NCBI GenBank assembly: GCA_964537685.1
Contig: CAZICM010000012.1
Coordinates: 124,001-188,000, forward strand
Direction: 5' to 3'
Origin: CAZICM01 sp964537685
GTDB lineage: Bacteria; Myxococcota_A; Polyangia; Polyangiales; Polyangiaceae
Length of the DNA stretch: 64,000 nt
The translations under genes and the position numbers were made by a program. Below are positions 42,124-51,474 of this stretch, in pieces. The stretch's first letter is position 1; each line of letters starts with the position of its first letter. The notes beneath the pieces were generated by a model. It was not told the origin of the DNA. It ran no database searches and saw only the letters and a list, made by a program, of their open reading frames with translations.

Positions 42124-43272
42124 CTACCATGTCGACGCGGGGGCGGGATCTTTTAGATATCTCGTTTCCGGGTTTTCACGTCTCCATATCACGGTATCCA
42201 TAAAGTAGTGATGCATGTTGATCACGGCATAGATGGCCGCGAAATAGGGCGTGGGTCCGAGGGTGCCAAGTTCGGCGATGGCTTTGGGCGATATCAAGAT
42301 GCTATCAAGCATGCCTGGAATTCCGTGAAAGAGTATCCAGGCAAGGGCAATCGCTGTTACGGCTAGGCGTATGAGCTTTACGTCGGCCGAGCGTTCAAAC
42401 CAGGGCGGGCCTTGCCGCTCGCGGGCTTCGTTGCCTTTGAGCATGCCTACAAAATAAAGGTATTGGATGGAGTGGAGCGCGGGAACTACGTACTTTTGTA
42501 ATGGGTCGAGGTTGTTGTAGACGGACCAAAGCCATAGAGTGCATAAAAAGATGCTTAATGGGGTAAGCGGGGTAAGGGTTTTGTATTGGCGTATCTTCCG
42601 CGCGATTACCCATAGCAAGGGAAGTGTGCTCGCGAGGAAGATGATTTGGGTGATGCGTTCTAGTCCAGGCGGATGGGCAATGCTTTGGTAGACAATGCCC
42701 TTTTCTTCCAGCACGCGGCCGGGGTCCATGGGGCTGGCCCAGGCATATGCCCATGCTGCATAGCAATGAATGAGGATGAGGGTTCGTTCAAGTGAGCTAT
42801 AGATAATGCCTCGTCTGGCCGATAGCACGCTCAATACGCCGAAGCCCTGTTTGACATAGTGCCAGCCGACGAGCAGGAACATGAGCTGGATCATTAAGCC
42901 CAATGCATAGGGGGATTTTGTAGCCAGGGCGGTAATCGCCCAAGTGCCTAAAATGAGGGGAACCGCAAAGCCGGCGATGATAAATCGGATTCGCTGGGGC
43001 AGGCTGTAAAAGTTTCCAAAGGCGCGGGTGCGGATATCTTTGTAAAATAAGAGGTAGGTGACGGCAAAGTGGGGATCGTTAATGACAAATGCAGCGTGAA
43101 ACATAATAAAGCCGAGGGCGAGTTCGGCATCATCGAGGCCGGTTATGCGGCGAAGGGTATATAAGAAGGGGAGGATGAGGAATGTAATGCCGCCGGTGAG
43201 TAGGAATTCGACAGCGGCGCGGCGCTGCTTGGAAGCATTTGTCGGTTTGGGAAGGGTTTGAGCGAGTTCCAC
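42124..43272 (-). CDS. multi-pass membrane protein with conserved-looking His motifs
   Basis: The 382-residue protein has about nine membrane helices. Potential metal/catalytic His motifs lie at helix ends: FHAAFVINDPHFAVTYLLF, WHYVKQGFGVLS, LHSIQYLYFVGML and INMHHYFMDTVIWR. Motifs of this sort occur in membrane oxidases or desaturases, but I do not recognise the family. The start is a GTG (VELAQTLPKP) with no visible ribosome site. It is on the same strand as, and 18 bases downstream of, the beta-barrel-like gene. Confidence 0.75.
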   Translation of the reverse strand: MELAQTLPKPTNASKQRRAAVEFLLTGGITFLILPFLYTLRRITGLDDAELALGFIMFHAAFVINDPHFAVTYLLFYKDIRTRAFGNFYSLPQRIRFIIAGFAVPLILGTWAITALATKSPYALGLMIQLMFLLVGWHYVKQGFGVLSVLSARRGIIYSSLERTLILIHCYAAWAYAWASPMDPGRVLEEKGIVYQSIAHPPGLERITQIIFLASTLPLLWVIARKIRQYKTLTPLTPLSIFLCTLWLWSVYNNLDPLQKYVVPALHSIQYLYFVGMLKGNEARERQGPPWFERSADVKLIRLAVTAIALAWILFHGIPGMLDSILISPKAIAELGTLGPTPYFAAIYAVINMHHYFMDTVIWRRENPETRYLKDPAPASTW

Positions 43273-43290
43273 GGGAGTTGCGCCGGAAGC

Positions 43291-43809
43291 TTAAAAGAAA
43301 CTATATCCCCCAAATAGCCTTGCTTGCAAGCCCGGGCCTCGCTCGCCCGTAAGTGTCCAGTCTACGCTTAGCGCGCCTCCCACCGTCACTTGATCGTTTA
43401 TGGCAAAGCCTGTGCCTCCCTCCAGATATATCGCTGTCCATTGCGCAAAGACCGGGCCTTCTGTGAAAAAGAAATGGGCTTCGTATCCAAGTCCTACAAA
43501 GGGTTGTACCGTTTTGGCTTGGCGAAATAGGGCTCTATACCCAATGCCTAATGGCATAAATACAAATTCCGGCCCAATGAGAACACCAATGGTCGTCCGC
43601 GCATGGCTCACTGTCCCAGGAGGCCCTAGGCGATAGAGCAATTCGGCCCGGGGACCAAAGGATAGGCCAACAACGCTCGCTTCCAATCCAAGCAGGGCCG
43701 TGAATGGCCGGTTTGTCGAGGGTGCCGGGCTGTTTTCCTCCGCACTCGCCATGCCAGCAATGCTTGTTGTTAAGATAAATGCATAAGCCCCCATTCGATT
43801 AGTACGCAT
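43291..43809 (-). CDS. outer-membrane beta-barrel-like protein
   Basis: The protein of about 172 residues has a signal peptide (MRTNRMGAYAFILTTSIAGMASA). Alternating hydrophobic beta strands follow (FTALLGLEASVVGLSFGPRAEL; TTIGVLIGPEFVFMPLGIGY; FVGLGYEAHFFF), ending in GYSFF with a terminal Phe as in barrel proteins. The start uses a GGGGTG site about 5 bases upstream; it overlaps the previous gene by 11 bases. Function unknown. Confidence 0.75.
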   Translation of the reverse strand: MRTNRMGAYAFILTTSIAGMASAEENSPAPSTNRPFTALLGLEASVVGLSFGPRAELLYRLGPPGTVSHARTTIGVLIGPEFVFMPLGIGYRALFRQAKTVQPFVGLGYEAHFFFTEGPVFAQWTAIYLEGGTGFAINDQVTVGGALSVDWTLTGERGPGLQARLFGGYSFF

Positions 43810-44389
43810 ATTCACCCCAACTTGAAAAAATATTCCCCAGGTCCTGTCCCCCCTCTTCCACGCCAAATCCAAGGACAAACTTTCCAGTTGTTCCTCCAGG
43901 AGACCAAACCCAGAGCCGGGTGTCGCCGCTGGGGAGGATATACGCTGTCACTCCATTGGTAAAAAATGCGCGGCGTGTAAAGCTTTCAAATATGATTTCC
44001 CGATCTTCACGCTCATATCGCCCAATCATAATCCCAGCTCCCTCTGGCAATGGGCGCGGTAGCATTGCAAGCTCTTCTTCTGTGGGCTGGGGTAATCCAG
44101 CGCCAACAATAGCATATAGGGGGCGGTGATCGCGCATGCTATCCTTGGCAGCCACCAGAATTTCAATGGGGATGGCAAGGGGTGCTGCGAGCTTCATTTG
44201 AGCTTCGAAGAACTCGTCAGGCTGCGTAAATTCGCCGTAGAGCGCATAGCTGAGGAGGGGATCTTCAACGACGAGCAACTCGCCGGGCTCGAACACATTG
44301 GGCTGATGTGCGAGCGCGCGATGGCTGGGGGTTAGAAACATGCCCACTAGAAGGGCTCCAAGACTTAGATGGGTGAATGGTTTGTTCAT
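43799..44389 (-). CDS. exported protein of unknown function
   Basis: The protein of about 196 residues has a signal peptide (MNKPFTHLSLGALLVGMFL... ending RALA). Its mature part is a mixed fold with DPLLSYALYGEFTQPDEFFEAQM, PLYAIVGAGLPQPTEEELAML, GAGIMIGRYEREDREIIFESF and TRLWVWSPGGTTG. It resembles solute-binding or adhesin-like proteins only loosely; I recognise no family. Its ATG overlaps the stop of the small 44386 lipoprotein (ATGA), and its own end overlaps the barrel-like gene, so three genes form one coupled operon. Confidence 0.7.
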   Translation of the reverse strand: MNKPFTHLSLGALLVGMFLTPSHRALAHQPNVFEPGELLVVEDPLLSYALYGEFTQPDEFFEAQMKLAAPLAIPIEILVAAKDSMRDHRPLYAIVGAGLPQPTEEELAMLPRPLPEGAGIMIGRYEREDREIIFESFTRRAFFTNGVTAYILPSGDTRLWVWSPGGTTGKFVLGFGVEEGGQDLGNIFSSWGEYAY

Positions 44390-44682
44390 GGTGTTAATCC
44401 TGCAAAGCAAGTGAGGGCGGGTTCTTGCTCAGAAAGAAGGGTGATTCCGCGGCGGCAAGCGTTTTCGCACACGGCCGCGCCTTTTGAACCGTTCCAGCAG
44501 GCCCCGCCGGGCTGAAAGCGTTCTACGTTGGTGCTTGTGGAGCGCTGTGTGTCGAGTTCGGAAACGCAGCGAACAAAGGCTTTGCATGCCGGGCCTTGTT
44601 CCGCGTCACCGCATGCGCTGAGCCAAAGGCAAAACGCTGCGGCGGGTAACTTGTTGAGATAGCGTTGGATTCGATGCCTCAT
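44386..44682 (-). CDS. small Cys-containing lipoprotein
   Basis: The 98-residue protein has a basic N-terminus (MRHRIQRYLNK), a hydrophobic core and the lipobox LSACG, giving a mature peptide of about 75 residues. It carries several Cys (GPACKAFVRCVSE, GACWNGSKGAAVCENACRRG, TCFAG), likely disulfides. It is the first gene of the three-gene envelope operon. Function unknown. Confidence 0.65.
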   Translation of the reverse strand: MRHRIQRYLNKLPAAAFCLWLSACGDAEQGPACKAFVRCVSELDTQRSTSTNVERFQPGGACWNGSKGAAVCENACRRGITLLSEQEPALTCFAGLTP

Positions 44683-44796
44683 TCCCTGAGACTATGGGGT
44701 AACTGCGGAAATGAAAAGAACAAAATGTCTGCCTCACGAACAGCTCGGCATCAAAATTCCCCTACATGGGATCATCCTTATCGTCGTACCTTTCCT

Positions 44797-45633
44797 TCAC
44801 ACCCGGTTCTTGTACAGGGCTTTCGTTTCCTTGAATACTCCACCCACCTGCGCCTGTAATGCCTCGATATCTCCTTCTGTCGTTCCCCGGGTCTCAATCG
44901 GTTCCCCAAAGATGACCCACATCGGTCCTGGCCGCACGACCATCGCCGTCCGAGGTAAGCGCTCATATCCGCCCACCACTGTCACCGGTAGAATGGGGGC
45001 TTGTGCTTCTATAGCCAACATAAATCCCCCACGTTTCAAGCTGAGGAGTTTCCCATCCCAACTGCGCGTCCCTTCTGGGGAAATGAGAAGGGTCACGCCC
45101 TGTTCCCGAATATCCTTCGCCGCACGGGAAATCGAGGCTCTCCATTGCGCTTCATCATGACGGTTGACCAAGTAATTGCCGGTACGCCGCAGGAGTTCTC
45201 CATACAAGGGAACATTGGATAGTTCAATATTATAGAGCACCCGAATAGGAATGGGAATGGCTGCAGGCAGCGCCAGATGCTCTAAATGGCTTTCCTGGTT
45301 CCACATCACCACGACCCCAGGACCTGGAGGCTGTCCTTCCAAATGTAGCTCAATGCCAAGAATCTGCAATAAAATGGGGGCTATACGCCGCATGGTTTTA
45401 AATATATCTTCCATGTCGTCGTTGCTGCGCAGAGCGAGGTAAAATGGGGGCAAAACCGCAGCGGCAAGCACTTCGCCAAGCACTCCACGAAGCGCGGAAC
45501 TCAGTCCAGGGGGCCGGGGGGGCAACCAGTCCATTGGAGGCAAGGTCCCATAATTTCGCGCTTCTGCCTCGCTCATACCGGCCTTAAGCTTGGGCCTCAT
45601 CCCCCGGATATGCTCGATAAATAGGGATTTCAT
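44797..45633 (-). CDS. PlsC-like lysophospholipid acyltransferase, catalytic motif altered
   Basis: The 278-residue protein has the AGPAT fold. The second conserved block is intact (LLISPEGTRSWDG, EGTR at 187-190), as are LSLKRGGFMLAIEA and ILPVTVVGGY. The first block, normally NHxSxxD, reads NQESHLE (residues 112-118), with Gln for the catalytic His and Glu for Asp. The N-terminus is an extra helical region of about 90 residues. The frame is open upstream, but I chose MKSLFIEH, which follows an AGAGAG purine run. It may be an acyltransferase with altered chemistry, or inactive. It starts 14 bases after the broken lipoprotein gene. Confidence 0.8.
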   Translation of the reverse strand: MKSLFIEHIRGMRPKLKAGMSEAEARNYGTLPPMDWLPPRPPGLSSALRGVLGEVLAAAVLPPFYLALRSNDDMEDIFKTMRRIAPILLQILGIELHLEGQPPGPGVVVMWNQESHLEHLALPAAIPIPIRVLYNIELSNVPLYGELLRRTGNYLVNRHDEAQWRASISRAAKDIREQGVTLLISPEGTRSWDGKLLSLKRGGFMLAIEAQAPILPVTVVGGYERLPRTAMVVRPGPMWVIFGEPIETRGTTEGDIEALQAQVGGVFKETKALYKNRV

Positions 45634-45647
45634 CTCTCTGTTCCGCT

Positions 45648-46994
45648 TTATTTCACGGCCCCGTAGTACCTCATCATCCAATAAGGCAACAGATAAGGCC
45701 ATGGGGCTTGAACGGAGTTTCCATTGCCTCCGCCTGTGACGGCGTAGGGATTGCCATTCCATTTCATGGTACGGATTTCATCATAAGGCAATACGACCGT
45801 GAATTGAGGTTTGTCAAAGCGATCTTCATCCTTGTCCACCTGCACATCGAGGCGGTGGCTGTTGTCGTACAGCCATTCCCGCTGATCCATAGGCCATTCC
45901 ATAAAGGTTTGTATGGCTTGAGGGATATCCTGATGCTGCTCGACGGCGCTTACAATCAAGGCGTGTTCCAGGGTATTGCGCTCCAGGGCTTCATATCCAT
46001 AAAAATCCAGCAGTGAATCGATCCACTTGGCCCGCCGGTCGGCGTTGGGTTCGTAGCGGAGCAATGTGTAATAGGCGAGCGAGGCTAGTTCATGGTCTGA
46101 ATCTTTGCCGGTGATATGCCAGGCCGCCAATAGATGTCCCAATATCTCTATCGAATTCAGCCAGCCGCCGCCTCCGTACGATTCAAAACAGCCTTGTTTT
46201 CCCGATGCAAGGCAGGCACCGATATCTCCATCGACGGCCACGGCAAGGTCTTTCCAGCGGCCGTGCGTTGTGGGCTCGCCGTCCAAATCGGGCAATGGAT
46301 AGCCATTGTCAACGATATAGCTCATGGCTAAATCCATGCGGTCGCGCCTATCTTGTGGCCGGTGAGAATCTCTCCTCCAGCTTCGGACACGGCTTTGAGG
46401 TCGCCATTGGGTAGAGCGTCGAGTCCAGGAAGGTTCAGGGTGGCTTTGGAGCCGTCGGCTTGAATGCGGGCCAATCCTTTGGGCGCCGCTGCCAAGATTT
46501 CTTGTCCATCTTGGGTGAGGGCTAGAGCCCGTATGTCATTGTCAGATAGCATGGTTGGTGCCTGAATAACGGGGCGTAATTGTGCGGCGGTAATATCATA
46601 ACGGGGAATGCCGACGGTGGTGGATTTTGGTTGTTTGAAAGAGAGCGAGGTCGAGAATTGGCCCAGTCCCTTGAAGGGTGACTGTGCTGCATGTGTCGGC
46701 AGAGGATGGACACATAAATAGTCCCGTTGGCGTGCCTGCATAGATGTTTCCATTGGCGGCGGCGAGGCTGAGCACATCGAGATCGCCGAGTTTGTCGGTT
46801 GTGCGGAATTGGGTGACGACTTCCATTGGGAAGCTTTGGTCGGTGTGGACGACGGAATGGCTTTTTTGCTCGTTGATGATAGGGGTGGGCGGCGGTGGGG
46901 GCGGTGGGTCGCCCGTGGAGGCGGGTGTTGGGTCGGGTGAGGAGCAGGAGGCGAGGAGTAGGAGGAGCGGGAAGGCAAGGAGAGTGTATTTCAT
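45648..46994 (-). pseudogene. frameshifted lipoprotein (propeller N-terminus, unknown C-terminal domain)
   Basis: Three pieces of one reading direction look protein-like. The N-terminal part (from 46994) has a lipoprotein signal (LLLLLASCSSPDP) and propeller-like strands (LAAANGNIYAGTPTGLFM). Its frame ends at a TGA at 46596. The middle part (about 46630-46350) continues in the next frame (STTVGIPRYDITAAQLRPV; LALTQDGQEILAAAPKGLARI). The C-terminal part returns to the original frame (DRMDLAMSYIVDNGYPLPD, GCFESYGGGGWLNSIEILG) and ends at 45648. Two compensating frameshifts, near 46630 and 46360, explain this. They may be sequencing errors, so 'pseudogene' is provisional. Confidence 0.65.
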
Positions 46995-47101
46995 CGGAGC
47001 AGGAGAGCCGGGTTTTGAGGGGATGTCAATGTGCTTTGATATGTTGCGTAAGCCATTGCATCCAGGTATTGACTTATTGACGCGGGTTTGGGTTTTGGCC
47101 T

Positions 47102-47659
47102 ATGTGGGCTGTATCCACGATGTCTTACGCGGTGTCTTTAAAAGAAAAGTCGTCTGAAGCTATGGTTTCCGGCCGTATTGTTTCCTGTCCCAATTCGCTT
47201 TTAGAGTTGGTTTCGGCGCATCCCGATTCGCTTTCTGCGCTGTTTCGTGCGGGTAGGCCAACCGATCCGGCAGAGTTGGGGGCGAATCCTAGGGGGCGTT
47301 TGTTAGCTCTTTCGGTGGATTCTGCATTTTTCTTGCTTCGTCCTTTGGTTCAGGCTCTTTCGGCCGATGGTTTTCCTTGGAAGGGTAAGGTCTTTGATGT
47401 TTCAACGCATTCGGGTGGGAATGTGGTGTTGGGTCAGGAGTTGGCGCGTTTTCATACCGAGGTGGGGACGAGTGCTATCGATGGGGCTCCTGCTTTAATT
47501 CTTCGTTATGGTGAGCCGTCTTTTCATAATCGCTGGCCTGTGAGGGCGATGGTGGATGAGTTGCGTACGGTGGGCGATGGGATTGCTATTGGGCCGGCGT
47601 TTTTTTCAAATAAGGGGGTGCGGCATTTGCTTTTGTGGTTTGGTCTCGAGCGTATTTAA
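47102..47659 (+). CDS. hypothetical protein
   Basis: The 185-residue frame contains PNSLLELVSAHPDSLSALFRAG, DGFPWKGKVFDVSTHSGGNVV, APALILRYGEPSFHNRWPVRAMVDELRTV and IAIGPAFFSNKGVRHLLLWFGL. It looks soluble, with a beta-rich core. I recognise no named family. The start is unclear: in-frame ATGs at 47102, 47120 and 47162 are possible, and no ribosome site decides. It converges on glnE through an AT-only stretch. Confidence 0.6.
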   Translation: MWAVSTMSYAVSLKEKSSEAMVSGRIVSCPNSLLELVSAHPDSLSALFRAGRPTDPAELGANPRGRLLALSVDSAFFLLRPLVQALSADGFPWKGKVFDVSTHSGGNVVLGQELARFHTEVGTSAIDGAPALILRYGEPSFHNRWPVRAMVDELRTVGDGIAIGPAFFSNKGVRHLLLWFGLERI

Positions 47660-47717
47660 TTTTTTTAATATTTTTAATATTTTTAATATTTTTTAATACT
47701 TTATTTTTTAATATTTT
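47660..47717. repeat. AT-only (TTTAATATT-type) repeat at a convergent junction
   Basis: This 58-base AT-rich stretch (only one C) contains repeated TTTTAATATTTTT units, spaced 9-10 bases. It separates the 47102 gene stop (plus) and the glnE stop (minus). Resembles the TAATATT array at 42044 and the short one at 36893, but with variable T-runs. Confidence 0.8.
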
Positions 47718-50700
47718 TTATTTTAATGCTAGGCCGAGAACAATTTCATCGTAAATATTTCTAATTCTATCGCTAATGGCGCGGTATTGGGCGCAGAATT
47801 CGGCTGCGGCGCCGATTCCGCTGCGGCTTCGGATGCCCATGCGGTGGGCGAGGGGGACGAGGCCGGGGGCGCCTTCTTCGATGAGTTGGGATGTGGAGGC
47901 GTGGACGATGCGCATGCGCCATTGGAGCTTGCGTAAATACAAATAGCCTTCGCGCAGGATTTCAGCCTGGGTTTGGGTGAGATGGCCGGTGTCGCGCAGG
48001 GCGTTGACGGCGCGAAGGGTGTCGGTGGTGCATACGGCGGGATGGGTGTGGCCGGCGAGTACCTGAAGCAGTTGTACGGCCATTTCGATGTCGAGTAGGC
48101 CGCCGCGGCCGAGTTTGGGGTCGTAGCGGCCTCCGCGTTCGCCGGAGAGTTCGTGCTCCATGCGTTTGCGGAGGCGATCGATTTCGCGGGCAAAGGCATG
48201 TGGATCGCCGACGGTTCCGTAGGCGGCGGCGTGGACGATGTGCATGGCGCGCTGTCCAAGGGCGCTGTCGCCGGCACAGGCGCGGGCGCGCAATAGGGCG
48301 AGTCTTTCCCAGGGGGCGGCGCGGGGGGCCGGATCTTTGGAGCTTGGGAGGCCGTTGTGTTCGGGGTGTTCGGTGACGCCGTGGTAGCGGGCAAAGGCGC
48401 CGATGGATGTGACGAGGAGTCCTTGGCTTCCCGAGGGGCGGAGGCGGGTGTCGAGTTCGTAGCCGGGTCCGGAGGGATGGGAGGCGGAGATCAGGCGGAT
48501 GACGCGGCGGGCGCACTTTGAAAAGTAGGTTCCTGGGTCGCTGTGAGAAGGCGCGGCTTCGGGGTCGTATAAAAAAATCACGTCGAGATCGGAGCCGTAG
48601 CCAATTTCACATCCGCCGAGTTTGCCCATGGCGAGGACGCAAAGTCCTGTGAGCGGTTCGTTTGCGGGTGTGGATAGGGCAAAGCGCAGGGCCGCCGAAA
48701 GCGATGCGTCGGCCAGCGCGGACAGAATGAGTCCGCCTTCGCCTGGGCCGATTTCGCCTTGTAAATCCGATAGGCCGACTTCGATGGTGATGCGGGCTTT
48801 GGTCTTGCGGAGCGCTTCGACAAAGGCTTCTTCCCGATCGTCGGCGAGGGCCACTTGATGGACGGCTTGCTCTAGATCGCGGCGGGCTTGATTGGGCGAT
48901 GGTGCTCCTTGCGAAAACAAGATGACATCGCCGAGTTCAGGGTTGCCGATCAGCGCGTCGCCGATGAAAGCGCTTGCGCCGATGGCTGTGACCAGGCGCC
49001 GGATTCTGCGCATGTCGCCGCCGAGGAGGTGGGCGTACACGCCGGGTCTGCGCAGTCTTGAAATGAAAATGCGCAGATAGCGGGCTGCCTGTTCGGGATC
49101 GGCCGCGTCGGTGATCGCATCGAGGACCTGTTCGGCGAGATGGGGAAACAATTCGCGGGTGCGCGTTCCTAATAGGCCGTCGGGATGCCGGGCGAGTTCG
49201 GATAGATCGCGGCCTACATCGCGCCATCGTTCGGCTGCATCGGGTCCGGCGATGGGCAGGGAATCGGGGCCTTGAGAAGCGTCGGCTTCGGCGCTGGTGA
49301 CGATGCGGACAAAGGCTTCTGCAAAGGCTTCGCGTTTGCCTTTATCCAGCGCGCCGAGGGCAGAGAGAAAGCGGGAGCGGGGCGGTTCTTGTTCGGGCAG
49401 AAGCGAGGCAAATAAACTTTCAACCGCTTGCATTTGGCGGCGGATGTCTTCGCGGAAAGCGTTTTCAGTTCCGGCGCCGAGCATGCGGGCGATGCGGAGG
49501 AGATCGGGCGGCTGTTTGGGAAGGGAGTGGGTCTGGAGCCCACTCGAGAGTTGGATGGCGTGTTCGGCTCTTCGAAGCAGAAGATAGGCGTGCGTCATCT
49601 GTAGGGCTTCGCGATCGGTGACAAAGCCCGCAGCCCGAAGCTTGCGAAGTCCATCGAGGGTTCCGCGTTCACGCACGCGGGGTTCGCGTCCTCCCCAAAT
49701 CAATTCGAGGGATTGGACGAAGAATTCGGCTTCCCGGATTCCGCCTTTAGAAAGCTTTAAATCGAGGGTATTTGATTCTTTAAATTGATCGCGGGCGCGT
49801 TCGGCCATGTTGGCCATTTCAAGCGCGATGCTTGGATCGACGCGGCGTCTCCAGATAAAGGGTGAAAGAACGCTGATGGCTTCGTTTCCAAAGCCGGGAT
49901 CTCCCGCGATGGGGCGGGCGCGGAGCAGCGCGGCGCGTTCCCACAGGCGTCCAAATGACTCGTAGTAGCGCTCCGCGGCGGCGATGGAATTGGTGATAGC
50001 TCCGCTTCTTCCCTCGGGGCGAAGGCGTAAATCGACGCGCCATACAATGCCGTCCTCGGTGACTTCTTCGAGGTTCTGGGTAAGCCGCTTGGCGGTGCGC
50101 GTCCAAAAGTCGTGAAGGGAAATGGCGCTTTGGCCAGGCGTTTGCGCGAAGCCTTCATCGGTGTCGTAAAGGTAGATGAGATCGACATCGGAGCCTGGAT
50201 TGAGCTCGTGGCCGCCGAGTTTTCCCATGCCGAGCACACAGAAGCGGGCCGCTTTTCCGCTATCGGACAGCGGTGGCCCAAAGCGCCGGGAGCAGGCAAA
50301 AATGGCTTCTTCCAGCGCTATTTCAATGGTGGCCTCGGCGAGCGCGGAGTATTCGGCCGCAGTGACGTCGACATCGGCGCCTCCCAAACCCGCGGAGAGG
50401 ACTTCCCTCAGCGCGATTCGGATTTTTTCGAAGAGTGCGCCCCGCCTTAATTCCCGCAGCACGCGCGGCGCATCGCTGATATCGCAGATGCGGGCGCGCA
50501 GCCTTTCGAGATATTCAGCGCGGGAGCGGGCGCTTTGGTAGCCCTCGGTGACAAGCGTGATGACAGCGCCGGGCGAAGATTCGATGGATACGGCGAAGGC
50601 AGGATAAGCCGTGCACAAAAGCACGGCGGCGGCCCAGGCTTCTGAACGAGGGCGCAGCGCGGAAGACAGGCGCTCTTCATAAAGTTTCGAACGGGCGGCG

Positions 50701-50744
50701 TCGATGAAACGGGCTCGCTCAAGAATGCTTTTGGATTTGGGCAT
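47718..50744 (-). CDS. glnE: glutamine synthetase adenylyltransferase/deadenylase
   Basis: The 1008-residue protein has the GlnE plan: two nucleotidyltransferase domains, the first with LGMGKLGGHELNPGSDVDL and the second with LAMGKLGGCEIGYGSDLDV. Each precedes its helical region (for example DLRLRPEGRSGAI and DTRLRPSGSQGLLV). It attaches and removes AMP on glutamine synthetase in response to PII and glutamine. The length fits the family (950-1000). It starts at an ATG with no clear ribosome site. It is divergent from the metallophosphoesterase gene. No glnA or glnB is in the window. Confidence 0.97.
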   Translation of the reverse strand: MPKSKSILERARFIDAARSKLYEERLSSALRPRSEAWAAAVLLCTAYPAFAVSIESSPGAVITLVTEGYQSARSRAEYLERLRARICDISDAPRVLRELRRGALFEKIRIALREVLSAGLGGADVDVTAAEYSALAEATIEIALEEAIFACSRRFGPPLSDSGKAARFCVLGMGKLGGHELNPGSDVDLIYLYDTDEGFAQTPGQSAISLHDFWTRTAKRLTQNLEEVTEDGIVWRVDLRLRPEGRSGAITNSIAAAERYYESFGRLWERAALLRARPIAGDPGFGNEAISVLSPFIWRRRVDPSIALEMANMAERARDQFKESNTLDLKLSKGGIREAEFFVQSLELIWGGREPRVRERGTLDGLRKLRAAGFVTDREALQMTHAYLLLRRAEHAIQLSSGLQTHSLPKQPPDLLRIARMLGAGTENAFREDIRRQMQAVESLFASLLPEQEPPRSRFLSALGALDKGKREAFAEAFVRIVTSAEADASQGPDSLPIAGPDAAERWRDVGRDLSELARHPDGLLGTRTRELFPHLAEQVLDAITDAADPEQAARYLRIFISRLRRPGVYAHLLGGDMRRIRRLVTAIGASAFIGDALIGNPELGDVILFSQGAPSPNQARRDLEQAVHQVALADDREEAFVEALRKTKARITIEVGLSDLQGEIGPGEGGLILSALADASLSAALRFALSTPANEPLTGLCVLAMGKLGGCEIGYGSDLDVIFLYDPEAAPSHSDPGTYFSKCARRVIRLISASHPSGPGYELDTRLRPSGSQGLLVTSIGAFARYHGVTEHPEHNGLPSSKDPAPRAAPWERLALLRARACAGDSALGQRAMHIVHAAAYGTVGDPHAFAREIDRLRKRMEHELSGERGGRYDPKLGRGGLLDIEMAVQLLQVLAGHTHPAVCTTDTLRAVNALRDTGHLTQTQAEILREGYLYLRKLQWRMRIVHASTSQLIEEGAPGLVPLAHRMGIRSRSGIGAAAEFCAQYRAISDRIRNIYDEIVLGLALK

Positions 50745-50772
50745 TTTTCAGTAGAGAGACGAAGGATTGTAA

Positions 50773-51474
50773 ATGCGCTTCCTCTGTATTTCAGATGTTC
50801 ATGGCGATGAGCAGGCTCTTTCCGCGGTATTTTCCGCCGCTCAAAAACGCGGTTTCTCTATCGAGAACAGAACAGCTCAAGTGCTTGCCGCAGGCGATCT
50901 CTGTTTTCCGGGGCCTAAGCCTTTGGAGACGTGGCTGCTGCTGATGAAGGCCGGAGCAAGCTGCGTTCAAGGCACCGTCGATCGGGCCTTGGGTACGCTC
51001 GATCTCAAACGCATTCAGCCCAAAAACGATCATGAGCGCGAGCGCCTGCGCCTGTTGCGCCACACGCGAAAACAATTGGGCGAGCTCATCGTGCAGAAAT
51101 TGGCGCGGCTTCCTCTGATGCTCCGCTTGCCTCTCGAAGACGGCGGCGAACTTGTGCTCGTGCACGGGTCGCCGGCCGACCCTTTTGAACCGATGACACA
51201 CGATATGAGCGATGCCGAAATCTCGGCGCTCATCGGCGACGATCCCGCCGATCTCATCCTGTGCGGAGGCTCGCATGTGCCCTTCGATCGCATCGTTTCG
51301 GGTGTGCGCGTCGTGAATGTGGGCTCCGTTGGAGATGCTCCCCAGGGCGCCTCCAGCGAAATTCCGGGCACCCCTAAACATCCCGCCCGCCACGCCGATC
51401 TCACCCTGCTCGAAACGAGTCCTGAAGGCATCTGGCTGGAACAGATCGCGGTTCCTATCGACCCCGCCGTCTAA
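50773..51474 (+). CDS. YfcE-like metallophosphoesterase
   Basis: The 233-residue protein begins MRFLCISDVHGDEQAL, with the D-x-H motif. It then has VLAAGDLCFPGPKP, LVLVHGSPADPF, LILCGGSHVPFDR and VVNVGSVGDAPQG, in the order of the calcineurin-like/YfcE group. These bind two metal ions and hydrolyse phosphodiesters or phosphomonoesters. The usual GNHD motif reads QGTVDRAL here. Located just beyond glnE, divergently. Confidence 0.85.
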   Translation: MRFLCISDVHGDEQALSAVFSAAQKRGFSIENRTAQVLAAGDLCFPGPKPLETWLLLMKAGASCVQGTVDRALGTLDLKRIQPKNDHERERLRLLRHTRKQLGELIVQKLARLPLMLRLPLEDGGELVLVHGSPADPFEPMTHDMSDAEISALIGDDPADLILCGGSHVPFDRIVSGVRVVNVGSVGDAPQGASSEIPGTPKHPARHADLTLLETSPEGIWLEQIAVPIDPAV

